64,000 bases of DNA from NCBI GenBank assembly GCA_016801885.1, contig CM028900.1:19114972-19178971 (forward strand), given 5' to 3'. Numbering within the stretch: the first letter of the stretch is position 1; each line of letters begins with the position of its first letter. The translations under genes and the position numbers were made by a program. The notes under the pieces are model-generated. The model did not search any database. It worked only from the letters and a program-made list of their open reading frames with translations, and was not told where the DNA came from. Positions 39,501 through 52,994 of the stretch are shown one piece after another. This DNA comes from Toxotes chatareus (lineage: Eukaryota; Chordata; Actinopteri; Toxotidae).

Positions 39501-42500
39501 ATTGATATCAGCTTGTTGCCCGGGTCCAAACTCTGACTTTTCAGGCGGGATGTTGCTTTTCACAGTCTTAGAGAGTGAATGGGCAATTCTTGTGATATCC
39601 TGAGAGAGAAAGTGTTCAGATATAAAAAATGTGTGTTTTATTTTAGTTTAATTATCCTTCACTACTGTGAACATGTAGAGCCTCAAGGATTTTACACATA
39701 AAAACATGAAGCACCTACCTTGATGATTATGTCTAAAGTGACCGTGACATTCATGTTGTTGGTGCCAGTCTGTGAGGAAGGAGTGTGCAAGGTTCTCTCC
39801 TGCTCAGGGGCAGCTGGTTTTCCTGTTTTGCGCTTGCAACAAGACATGTCCCAAGGACGGGTGTTTCTGAAGATACTAACAATGAGGATATTCACTGGAA
39901 ACATGATGAGTGAACTCTGGACTCCAACCATGAACTGTTGCCAGGTAAACTCAAAGTGACCTGGGACCAGAGACAGAGAGTGAGAGAGAGAGAAGACATT
40001 GTACTGGATGTTGTATATCAATTAGTTTTTTTCTGTTCCCAAAATTAATAAACTAAGTATTTGGTCTTATAATGTTGCTCTTGGGCTTCTTATATAATTG
40101 GTAATAAATAAACAGCAAACAACCAGCAACTTTATAAGCTAATAAAATAGACTACAGAAAATCTGCATAAAAGAGTAAACACAAAAGAGACAACCCATGT
40201 TTAATAAAGGGCTGGTCTTTTGTCTTTGAATAAACAGAACTCTAATGTAAACTTGGGGTACCCAGGTCCATGGTCTGCTCAGATGGGTCTGTTGGGATGC
40301 CATAAAACATGATGCTGGTCAGCATTGTGCAGAGCAGCAGGGTGAAACAGCAGGACACTCTCTGCACACAAGTGAAGGTGCTGCTCGGTGGTCGGCTGAT
40401 CACCGAGTACCAGAGGTGTCCATCGCTGAAATCCTTTGTTGTCCTCATGAAGAACAAATTACTGGAAAGTGAAAGTAGCAAGGGGTAAAACTGTGAAATA
40501 AAACATTTTTTCTTCTACATGAACTGCCAGTTACAGATGGATTAGCATCCCATTTTAATTTCCTATCAGGTCTTTTTTTCTTTTTTTTTGCTGCTAAACC
40601 TCAGCATAGAGCCATAAATCCTTACTAAATCACCACCTTGGTGTGTAAGTGACTCAGTTGGGATTGGAGCTGAGTGACAGTTTGTATTTCATTTAATTTC
40701 TTAAATGCAGTTGAGTTCAAATATCTTATAAATCAGTCTGAAGCCAAATATAAAATATAGAAAACACATTATACAGAGACCCTCTTAGCTCAGTGAGTGT
40801 GGCACTGATTTAATCAGGTATACTTGGTTCTCTGGTGTAACCCTGTCTCATTCAGTTTTTGTTTTTTTTTTAATTAAAAATGAAGATGAAGATATTGCTT
40901 TAAATACCTAACTGGACTGTGTGGGTCAAGTGTTCCTGTAAATACTTCTCTACGTCTCCATTTTATTTGTATTTCTGCTACTTTCATGAAACAAAATGAA
41001 TGAAGTATTGGTAGATTTTTTCAAACGCTGCTAGCCTCATGTGCCCAGAAGTCAGGGCTCTGTTGAAAGCTACATCCTGTCTGCTGGTTTTCATGTGCAA
41101 CTCTGTTATATTTCAAAAATGGAGCTTGGAGTAAACTAGTTATTCAAACTAAAATGCAAACCAGCTATTGCATTTCATTTGCATTTGATCCATGCTCTCG
41201 CCATTCAAACTAAAATGAAAAATCACATTTTGGGTTTCACATTCAGCCATTAGACTTGTTTGTGTGCGTAATTTTGCTGCCGACGTGACTCAGTACTTTT
41301 ACCTTACCTGAACCTCCTCAAATCAATCTCTGTTGAGACAGGGAAAACTTTATCAAGGGAACAATCACCCATATCTATGCTCAGCCAGGAGTTGCATAGA
41401 AAATGCCATTTCTGGTTGGTCTGTAAATCCAGCACCATGACATTGCCTACATACCTGAGAAAAAGCAGCCAAAATAAATGAATCAACAACATGTGTGCAC
41501 AGTATGTGAGTGCATACAAATACATTGAAGGAAATGTCATGACGAATCTTTTTTCTAAAGAGGAGGAAAACACATCTTTTACATTTTTTTTCCTTTTTGA
41601 ATGGTTCTGACATTTCAGTATTTGCCTACCAGGCAGGATGGCTCCCTGAGTTGTTGTGCCACAGTCTGATGCCCTGCAGATCTCCCAGGGAGAAGGGTGT
41701 AGTTAGCAGGAACATATCCTCCGCACCTCTTTCAAACACACATTTCTTTGGATCTGTCAGGTGGTGCGGCTCACTGTTTCCATCCTCACCCAGAAGAGTT
41801 ATTGTTACCTAAAGCAGTTGAATACTATGCATGTTGAAAGTGAAAAGTCCAATGCAGAAATAAATTCATTTTATTTTGTATGAGGGAAATTGTAGGCTGA
41901 GGGCTGGTTTGAAAAATTAAGTTAATCTTGACATACAGCAAGACAAATGAAATGAAGAAAATACTGTCATACTCACCTTAATATATATTCAGTACAAATC
42001 GGCCAAAATTGTCCAATAGGAAGAATTATTTAATCAAGTCAGATGAAATCTTATCACACCCAAGAGACTATGTGTGATGTACAGTACATAAACAATACAT
42101 CTCCCCAACAGCCCAATCAGCATTGCTGCTGGCTACAGAGCAACTATTATTTCTTATCTTCAAGATGCTTTCAAACCAAATACAAACACTCAGCAAAGTA
42201 AGCCTTGATCATGGTTTTGTTTGGACCAAAAAACACTGATCGTCAGAAAACCACTGCAAAACACGTGTATAAAAAGCATGAATAAACTGCTGCTAAAAAC
42301 ACTTCTCAAAAGGTTCACAGAGAAATGTGCTGAAACTAAATTAACCTGTGGCTCTGAGTAAAGAGCAGTCCCAGTCATCTGTCAAGACATCTCTTTGAAT
42401 CTATCATCTATTGTTACTTTAAGCCGTGATAACTAAAAGAAGGAAAACAAGCCACAGATATATTATCAAGCAAGTTGTTATGGCTAACATGCTGCCGTCA

Positions 42501-45495
42501 TTACAATTACAGTCAGTTTTTTTAATAACCCAATTGTTGTTCACTCTCATTTTGGCTATGTTTTGGTCTCCACCAACTGCATGAAAATATGACTGACAAG
42601 TAGCTGATAAGTAGCCTGTTTTCCAGTTAAAGATTTTGCCTGCATTTTAGCATAATTTAAATGAAGCATACAGTAGTTCAGGCAGAAAACAGATGTTATA
42701 CATGTGCTGGCTGATCAACATTAGCTGTTTCATATACTGCATACTTCACAACTACTGGCTCACTCAGCTAGTAACATCCAATCATTCATGCGGGTGACAT
42801 TAACCTAATACTAGGAGCTGGAAAAGTTGGTGTGTTGAAAAAGCGAAATACAACTTCAGCGTCCACTGAAGCCAGTGAACAGCTGATAAATAGAGAGTTG
42901 AGAAGACTGTAACCGTTCTCATATTAATGGTGCATAAGTTTGATTTTTATTATGGAAACTTCTTGAAATTCAGTTAAACACTATAGTTGGATGGAAACCT
43001 ACCATCACTATATGAATTAGCCACCTCAGCAGAATCCTTGCTGCTATGCAGATTCTTTGTTAGCCCCTCTAAAGTGCAGAGTTTTTTCCAAATTTAATTG
43101 TTTTTACTATAAATGCTGAACTGAAAATATATTTTACCTGAGAGGAGGTGGAGGCTCCTCTCCGATACCCCGTGCTCACACTTAACAGGTAGCAGTACTC
43201 GTCCATGGGGTCATTGTCTTCCAGCACTGTCACCTTCACCTGCCAAGTAGCCAAAAAACAAAAAATATTACATGAAAATAAAGCAGAAGGCAAATCTGGC
43301 AAATATGAAAATATTTTCTTTTAAAATTATTTATGAATTATACTCCGGTGAAGGCGATACACTGTACCTTGAACGTGTCTCGGATGTCTTTTCGTCGTGC
43401 CCACACAACCACCAAGAGATAAGCCACAAAGAGCGCACCCACGAAGCACACAACCACAGGATTCTCGGTAAAGGTCCCAAATAGCTCAGCAGAGCGTGAC
43501 GGGTCGACAAGGTTGGGGGTGACAAAGAAAGAGCTCCCAAAGAACGTGAGGTGGTTGCAGAGGCACTGGGTGACTAAATGTGTGGTCTGAACACCAACCT
43601 TGAAAGACAGCAACCTTTACTGTAATTAAGGTTTAGGCAACAGGTTAAGCATGACAGGCAGACTGAAATATTGTACTTACCCTGCATCCTTCATTGCTCC
43701 AATCCAGTACTGATTCGTCCCAAAATTTACATGCAGCGGTGATGGAGGTGACTGATAAACTGGCATTGATGGATTTTATACCAGGGCCTACAATGGGCCT
43801 CACTACAAGATAGTGCACTCCAGTGTTTCCCTTTAAACTCTTAGGGTCTAGTAGCCAAGTGTATCGCTCCTCTGTATCAGACAAACACAAAAATACTTAA
43901 GTCTTGTGTCAAGGCAGTAAAGATAAAAACACTGTATCGCCACCATTAGGAAAAAGATTTATTACCTTGTGTGGTTCCCTGGTGGGGCATCTCTGTCATT
44001 GCTACATAGTTTGTTTCAGTTGGGTAGCTCACATAACCAAGGAACAGTTTGAAGTGTAATGGGTCCTTTGAGGGCACCATCTTTAAAAGGTATATCAACA
44101 TAGTTGCAGTAAAATTCTCAGCAGTGGACATTGATATGGGTGCAAATTAAAAATAATTCCAAATATTTAGAAGAGAAAAACAGTCTTTCTGATTTTTTTT
44201 TTTAACCAATGTGATGTTAAGACTGAGAAAATGCTAAAATATTTGCACCATTGTTGGTGCTGGCAGCAGAAGTGGTTGTGCTAACAGTATGACGCTACCT
44301 TTTACCCACCTGCATAACTACTGTCATACTATTGCACAATGAGATAATCTTTTGTAAACTGATGAAGGAGTTGGAATCAAGCTGCACATAGTGTCACTGC
44401 AGACCTAAGCTGATTCGAAATCATTTTTTTTTTTTTTAAAGAACTCATCATGTCTCTGAGGTGGAGATAAAACTGGTTACTGAACCTTTAACACCAGAGT
44501 AGCATCAGCTGAAGGAACATCTATGATTGTTGTGCTGTAGTTCCCCAGGTCCAAAACTGTGGTGTTCACCTGCTCTCCAACCGGCCTTGGCAGCAGAATC
44601 TGTGTGCCAGGCAAAATGCCAGAAAAAAACAACAACCAAAAAAAACAAAAAAACAAAAACAGACCCGGATATCAATTCAGGTTTTACTTAGAAATGTAAA
44701 ACAGTTCTTGATAGCTGCAGCAATTAACATGATAATAAAACATTTAACAGGCAGGTAGCATATTAATCAGTGTGCTTTCTAGAATCCTCATTTACAATCT
44801 TGCACTACGACTTAGCCTGAAATAATTTTTGGCTCACAAGTTGAATTACATCAATGTAACTTTTTTTTTTGTTTTTAATTAACACTGCAATTTATAGCTG
44901 TGCATCAGGTTTAAGTGGGTGTATGCGTTTGGTGATTCACAGTCATTTAGTTGCAGCTTAGTGTCACAAAAATTAATTAGTGTTCCCTCAAGAGGAAGTG
45001 TGTTTGTGGCACTAATTACAGTGACAGATGAGAAAAAAAATCCATTTTAATTTGCTTGAATAATAGCAACAGGTTAAGTACTAATAAACAACACATCCAG
45101 GCTGGCAGTTCCTATCTAGACTGAATAAACTGTGGACTGCCTGTCCTCTGCCTGTCTTCCATCATTTACATTTGAAGTGGTCTAATTTATTAATTTATAG
45201 AGTGTCATGGGCTCCAAACAGTAAACACCTGGGGTGCTATGCTATTATATATATGAACAAAAGTGGAAGGCACAACCTATTTAAGTATTTTTATGCTTCG
45301 AGCATTCAGAACACCTGTAGTGCATGGCATACGAAGTGGGATGAGTAAGAATCTCTCCTCATATATTAAAGGTGGATATATTATGGACTGACGACAGTTG
45401 TACCTGACAGCAGTGGCTCCTCCACTCTTTCTTAAAGTCAATGCAATCCTTATGGAGTTCATTTGTATGTGGGTAGTGCAATACAAAGATAACTA

Positions 45496-45564
<69 letters not shown>

Positions 45565-48500
45565 TTTTTTTTTTTTTTTCTCAGACTTGAGAAAAATATG
45601 TGCAGGTTGTAGTGCAAACATAAAAAAGAGATGCTGAAATGAGGTAGTGGGGAAGAATGAGTCACACATTCATCAGAGCCACAGCCTGGGGAAAGAAGCT
45701 GTCCTTGTGTCAGCTGGTTTTGGCGAACAATGTTCTGAAATGCCTGCCGGAGGGGAGGAGTTTAAACAGTTTGTGACCAGGATGTGAGGGTTCTGCGAAG
45801 ATGTTTTTAGCACGGTTACTAACTCTGGCCCGGTATAGGTCCTGTATGGAGGAGAACTAAAACTGTGAACATGCTCTTATGAGTCTACCCTACCACGTCA
45901 TGTTACTTATCACAGTCATGAGTACATCACTTTAAATAGAAAATATAACACTTCTTTTTCCAGACTTTTTTAAAAGATTATGGTGTACAGAGTTGTCAAG
46001 TGGAGATTAAAATATAAATGATTCCATAGTTATTTATGGAGCTATATGAACTGTTTCCAGTTCAGTGCATCACAGTCTTGGTCATTGTTCATTTACAATC
46101 TGCATAAATTAAGAAACTGCATAGGAGTTTTAATCATAAGCACTTGCACAAGAGTAGTTCTAGCTGTGAATCTCCTTTGTTGGATCACGCTTTGACAGTG
46201 TGACTCCAATTAAAGACAGCAGACTGAACACATTCAGCTGCAACTGCCTACTGGATTAATACAACTTAAATATAAACATGTTAACCAAATTCTTTGCCAA
46301 ATTTTTTTTATTTTCTAAAATTAAAAAAAAATATGCATGGCATGCTTTATTTAATATACTGTCAATGTACATCCACTATATAATATCAGGCTCAGTTTTC
46401 ACTTCACAGAGTGCTCCCTTTAGTACAAGCTCCTTCATTGCTGTGACTTAAAAGAACGTATGTCTCCAAGGAGAACATGCTCTCAACAGGAGAGCACAGT
46501 AGCCTATAGAAAAGTCCTCACTGACCTCAATATCCTTATTCAAATTCTCCACACGGATACTGGAGCCTTCTTCTGTTGTGAGGGATAGAGCACCTATTGG
46601 GCCACTGATGTTTCCTCTCTCATTCCAGGAGAATGGATTTTTATCTAAACTCAGCATCTGTGAATGTGTTCAAAAAGAAAAAAATAAGTTCAAACTGAGG
46701 AAAAGTTGGATCTAACACGTCAACACTCCAGATAACTTACTCGTATATCCACTGGCTCTTCCGAGGGAAGTATGTTAGAAGGTAGTATTGGGAGAGAAAA
46801 CGTGGGGCAGGAACAGTTGGGAATATTTATAGCCTCTGTGTGTAAATTTCCCGGTGTCACTCTGTAAGAAAACATGAACGGATTCATATTAAACTTGTGC
46901 TTTTTGTTTTGAATTTTAGTTTACTGGTGTTCTTTATCACGCCTACTGCTGTTTGAACCAGTCTTGGGAATCTAAATGTTCTGAGTGCAAATGATGCACA
47001 GGCCAGATGTATTAATCTACAGTTTGAGTGTGTGCTAACGCTACCTCAAAGCAATTAAGTGTATTTTCCAAAATTTGAAACTATTGCTTTTTCTGTACAG
47101 TAGCTGAGGTGGAACTTACCTACTGACAAAAATGGCAATATTCGCTTGTTGGATAATAGTTGGCCCCTTGTTAGCATCTTTAAATATCAACAGTGCACTC
47201 TGTGTATTTTTCAGTGCGACAAGAAGGGCATCAGAGATGTTTTTCTGTAAAAAGATAAGACAGACATTTAGATGAATACTCCTGGGAAGATGGGTGACAA
47301 ATCACTGGCATAGCTCCTGGTCACCATCTCATTGTTCCTGACATTTACTAACCAGTCCAAGTGGTTCGTCATAGACTACTATGTTCCACAGGAAATTATG
47401 TGACCATTGCCAGACAGTATTGACTTTGTGCACTGAGTTGACCAAACTCAATGACTGGAAACAGTTCTTGGTGCAGAAATTTAGAGATGCACTTTAAACT
47501 ACATATTGTCTGTGTGGATTAGATGTACAGTTGGAGACAAAAGTATTGGCACCCGTCAGTTTGACATGTTTTGCATAAAGCAAGGGTTTAATGCAATTTT
47601 TTTATTGAAGCAAACTAAATGAACATTTCAAAACAATGATGTGATCAACAAATAAGAAATTACTTCGCAGTCTGACAGAAATTTTACAAAAACATCATTG
47701 GTTGGTGACAAAAGTATTGGCACTTAGAATTTAGTACTTTGTATGTCCGCCTTTGGCCTTTACAACTGCTTGTAATCTGTTCTTGTAGCTTGATACCAAC
47801 TGCTGACACCTCACAGGTATTTTGGCCCATTCTTGCTGGCAGATGGTCTTCAGTTCAGTCAGACTGGAAGGCTTTCTTGAAGCAACTGCAACTTTCAGAT
47901 CTGCCCATAACATCTCAATAGGGTTGAGATCTGGGGACTGGGATGGCCACTGTAGAACAGAAATCTTCTTTTCCTTCAAAAATTCTGTTGTTGATTTTGC
48001 TGTGAGCTTTGGATCGCTGTCATGCTGAAAGTAGAAATGTCGACCCAGTAGCTGCCTTGCTGATGGGAGCATTTGATCACAAAGTATTTCTTGATACATG
48101 GTGGCATCCATCTTTCCTTCTATGATATGAAGGTTCCCTGTGCCTGCACTACTGAAGCATCCCCAAACCCTGATGGAGCCGCCATTGTGCTTTACAGTTG
48201 GCACCAGATGCTTTTCGTCCAAGGCTTGTCCTGGCTGTGTCCAAACATAGCGAGGGCCGTTAATTCGGAACAACTCTAATTTTGACTCGTCTGACCACAG
48301 TACTTTTGAGAAGAAGCTGTCAGATTCACTTACATACTTCATAGCATACTCCAGTCGCATCGTCTTGTGGACAGCCCTCAGGTAAGGCTTTTTGATGGAT
48401 CGACATCCTCTGTACCCATTTCTGCTGAGTGTTCTCTGTACAGTTCTTGTGTGTACAAATGTTCCAGATGTTTCCAAGTTTTTCCTGATATCTTTGGCTG

Positions 48501-51500
48501 TAAATCCAGGATTCTTTTTGACCTCTCGCACAACTTTTCTAGCACTTCTGTTCTCAATCTTTCTTGGACGTCCACATCTAGGCCTGTTTTCAACTGTAGC
48601 AGTCAGGTTGAACTTCTTGATAATTCCTCTCACTGTTGACTTAGGCAATTTTCTTGTAGCTGTTCCCTTTCTGGTGGTCAGTTACAATGCACTTTCTAAC
48701 TTGCAAACTGACTCCTTTAGACTTCACCATGATGCTTGGCTAGTGGGCAAGTGCAAGTTGAATAAAATTTGGCTGTACCCCTTTTTATCTCTGGGTAAAG
48801 CCATCTAACAACTACAACAACAGGTGTGTCAACACTTAACAACCCTTCCACACCTGTCTGCATGATTCAGTCTTGAAAAGTTAACAAAATACAAAAGGTG
48901 CCAATACTTTTGTCACCAACCAATTACATTTTTGTAAAATTTCTGTCAGACTGCAAAATAATTTCTTGTTATTTGTTGATGACATCATTGTTTTGAAATG
49001 TTCATTTAGTTTGCTTCAATGAAAAATTGCATTAAACCCTTGCTTTATGCAAAACACGTCAAACTGACAGGGGTACTTTTGTCTCCAACTGTAAATGGGC
49101 TGTCGACAGACACACTGAAAAACAGTAGGTGTTGTGGGACTGTAAATATTCCTAGGATGAGCAAGTTACATACTTAAATCACCAAACTTTCCCTAGAGAC
49201 CTAATCCCATCAGCGGGGGCCTTAAGGTTAAATGACTCACACTGGAAGAGTAGTCCAGGATATTGCTTGCTCCTTCCACAATGGTGCTGGCTGCAGTGTG
49301 TATTTCTTTCTTGTTTTCTTCAGTTTTGTTCACATCCATGTGAAGGAGAGATGAGCTGAGGGTCGCAAATAATAACGAAGCCTCTTCCTAGAGGTGGGAA
49401 ATCAACTCTCACAATTAGAGGTTTATTTTTTGGAGGTGTTATTCCTGTAGAACCCATTGTTATCAAGAACATTCTCACACATCTGATAATGTCCTGCTTC
49501 ACAAATTACAAATGTGCTAATTAATGGTAATTTATTAACATTAAGCAGTGCACCTCAGTGGAAACAGCCCTGATTTCATACAGTGATAACTGATTTATTC
49601 CTCCCTCCTGTGATGTCCTGTGGGGTTAACAGTACCTGAGCAGAGGAGCTGAGTTCTGTGCCTTTCTGGACGACAGGGCTAAGACTTCTGGCAATCACCT
49701 GAACTTCTTCTGGAGTGTTGGTGGGAACCTCTTTCACCGTGTCAGTCATTATGTCCAGCATCTGCTCACGAAGCTTCAACAGACAAAAGCATTCACAAGC
49801 AATTGGTTTAGTTTGAGATTTTGTTTTGTGTTTAGTAGCACAGTATGTTCATCTGTTGTTTTCAGAGTCAAGTGTCATTTAACTTGTAAATAAGTACATA
49901 ACAAGCCATTATGGTTCAACAACCACTCAGCCTACAGTTTGGAGGTATTTACTGGCTTAGTCCTACTGACTGCACACAGTTCTCCATACAACATATAAAT
50001 AAAGCACTTCAGAGATACTGTTAGGCATAACGCTCCTCTTTTGGTGGAGGTTTACTGTCTACCTACACCTCCTGCTCAAAGCAAGCTGCAGCAAGCTAAT
50101 ACAACCCAGACCAGTCTGCGCTGCGACTATTTTAGGTATAAGTTTGGACATTTGCTTTACAAAAAAAAATGTCCTTATTATCTAGTCAAGTAGGAATCAG
50201 TTACACTCACTTGGCTTGTCGTATATGCAGCTTGCCTACTAAGATGCAGGTGGTTTCAGATTTAATGATGAATAATAATGTGCATATTTTAGACATAATT
50301 GAAATGCATTTAGATGATACAATTAATGATGGACACATTCACCTAGATCAGAACAGGGATGATGAAGGTGTGGCTTTTTGTATCTAAAATTGTATGTGCC
50401 TTCGGAGAGATGACCTTTGTGTTGGTCAGGTTGAGCTAACATGGGTACAAATACAGTTGTCACATTAATTACCAGTACTTATTGGATGTGATTACAGACC
50501 TCCCAAATAAAACATGTCCTGTTTGGAAGATCTGTGCAGCAGCATAGATACCTTTTGCCTATCTGCTTTTTTCGATTTATCAGATTGACTGTTCAGTTTG
50601 TTGGCCACAGAACTGAAGATCTGTCCCAAGGTTTCCCCTGACAGTAGGCCCTGTTGCTTCAGCTGAGTCACAGCAGTCTCCACAGACACCTTAAGATCAT
50701 CTACTGAAGAGCCAGAAGCTGCTGTGATGTCCAGCACCTGAGGAGAAAAGCCACTTTCTTACAGTTGGGTCAAGATGAAGTAGAGCATTACCCAACATCT
50801 TCTTCAATCAATATTTCCATTTTTTAATCACTCTATTTTTGTCTAACCTGTGCAGTTATTGTGGTGCTAAATGCAAAGTCGTTATTTTTTGCAGTTGCTG
50901 TGATTATCAGGTTGTAGTTGGATTGGCTGTCTCCGACAGGAAGGAAGACCAATTTCACTTCACTGTTCTTGCTGCAACGCAGATGCGTATCTGATCATTT
51001 TCAAATAAAATAAAAAGATTAATATGGATTAATAGATTTCTCAAATTACGCCATGAAACATTATGTGAGAAGTATAAACAGTAAGACACTGTAATTTAGA
51101 TTGTTAGAATTACATAAATGGGTCTCTTTTAGCCAATGCTGACTTACCTTCAGTCTTAAAACAATAGCGACACCTAGAACAAGGACTTTCAGTCTGGCAA
51201 GTCATACTGAAAGGATCAAAGATTGTTCCTCTAGATGGCACTATGCTACAGGAGAGGCCTTCAAAACTGTCTTCGGCGGTAGTGTCAGTAGCAGCTGGTT
51301 GTTCAGTGGCAGAAGCTGGCTCCTTTGAAGATGATGTCTGTATGGTGTATGTTGTGAAAATAGGCACAATATCCACTTTGAGAAAGAAAAGGACAATGTG
51401 TGATTTTTAGTCATTACTTGTTTTGTGATGGTGTTAACCAAGCATACAAATGAGAAAACTCTCATCATTAACCGCAGCACTGGCACAAATTTAAAATTGG

Positions 51501-52962
51501 TCTGGAATCCAAAAATGACCTCGGCAAGATAATTCACAGAGAAACTTTAAAACTGTTTTATCGACTAATGTGCACACACCAGAAGTTACTACCACAGTGA
51601 CATCCTGACCCTCAGACATGGCCAGTGCAAGACTGGAACGTTTCACAGTATATTCATTCCCGCCATTCTGTATGTCCACAAGTGGCCTTTTCCCTGCCTT
51701 TTTGTAGCAGCTCTGTGTTTCATCCTGTAAATAACATAACATGTAAATCCATTAAATCAATGGCAATATTTTTAAACATCATTTTACAGTATCCTGTCTT
51801 TGAGTCCATAAAAATTCAGAATTAATTTATCAGACTTACTATCCAGTTCTTGTCATCATGTGGGTCCTCAATGTACCATACGACGTTTGGACACTGTGCA
51901 TTACAGTTAATTTTAATTTTTGCATCTGTGTTCTCCTTAACAGGGTCACAGCCTTGTGTACAAGTGAGACTATGGTACAACAAATATACAGATAATTTGG
52001 TTAATACACAAATGTTTACACTCAAAACCATTTGGGGTTTAATGTAAAACAATAGCCAACAATTTTAATTTGCTGATTGATCTGGTAATTTGTGATAGGG
52101 TATATTCAATTAAAAAAACAAAACAAAAAAAAAATGTTCTAAAATGAGTGTGATCTATGAACTTTACAGAGTAGTTTAATTTCTTCCAGCAATTTACTGA
52201 AGAAACAGTGTCATAAATATTAATTCCAGTGCTTCACCTCTGTGGCAGATTTCTTACGTAAGCTATCTACACTCAGTCAGATAAGGTGTTAAGGACACAG
52301 ATGAGAATGTCATCAGGGCTCTCAATAGTCAGAGAAGCTCAGAAGGATCAAAAAAGATCAAGTACCTTAGTCCATCTGGTGCGTTAGGCTCAGGGGTTAG
52401 GGCGATGCATATGGATTCAGTTTTTTCCACTTTATTATTACCTCTGTTTATCACATTAAAATAATATTTGTTAAATTGAAATGGATCTGGCAGGCAGTTT
52501 GCTCGAATGGTGTGGGTCAGTGACTCAAAATTTCCTTGGCATTTGCAGGGATGTTCTGTGAATCAACAAAGAAAATCATTATATTACTGAAACAGGCTGA
52601 TATAAAGCATTAAAGACTAATATTCAGTTTGTAAACATTCTGACAGTTATAGACTCTGAACCAAGAAATCCTAAAAATTACTTCACATACAACAAAACTC
52701 TGCAAATATGCAGCAAATGTTCTGTAGGAAAGGTATTCACTGGCTGAAGTATGTTCACAACAAATGTCTTTTATGAATGAATGAAGCGCCACATTTATTA
52801 ATGGCTGTGGTGTCACCAGGAGATGGTTGGGGTGGATGGTGGCTGTATATCATTATCCAACTAGGTAACATTAGTCTGTGAGGTTGCAGGTTATGTTAAA
52901 AAACATAGCCTGTAACATTTTTCCTTATCATACCTATAATACTAACTCAGCTGGTCAGAAGG

Positions 52963-52994
<32 letters not shown>

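Larger units (their letters stand above)
44600..46525. other. pkd1l2 intron 21
   Basis: About 1.9 kb. It contains an AT microsatellite with a T-run (45500-45579) and a LINE fragment (45660-45850). The rest is AT-rich. Confidence 0.7.
47526..49093 (-). mobile_element. Tc1-like DNA transposon with long inverted repeats
   Basis: A 1,568-bp element with TA at both ends, inserted in pkd1l2 intron 18. The left end starts TACAGTTGGAGACAAAAGTA and the right end is its reverse complement. Inverted similarity extends over about 195 bp on each side (47526-47722 and 48900-49093). Each arm contains a second inner motif GGTTGGTGACAAAAGTATTG resembling the outermost one. That is the IR/DR layout known from Sleeping-Beauty-type elements. 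The transposase gene lies between, on the - strand, in the same orientation as pkd1l2. Confidence 0.94.

Noticed and set aside
40780..40860. Possible tRNA or tRNA-derived SINE: TAGCTCAGTGAG resembles an A box
   Set aside because: No B box (GGTTCGANTCC) at the right distance and no cloverleaf pairing can be drawn.
47739..48808. Open frames on the + strand across the Tc1-like element
   Set aside because: They are antisense to the transposase, whose catalytic motifs lie clearly on the - strand.
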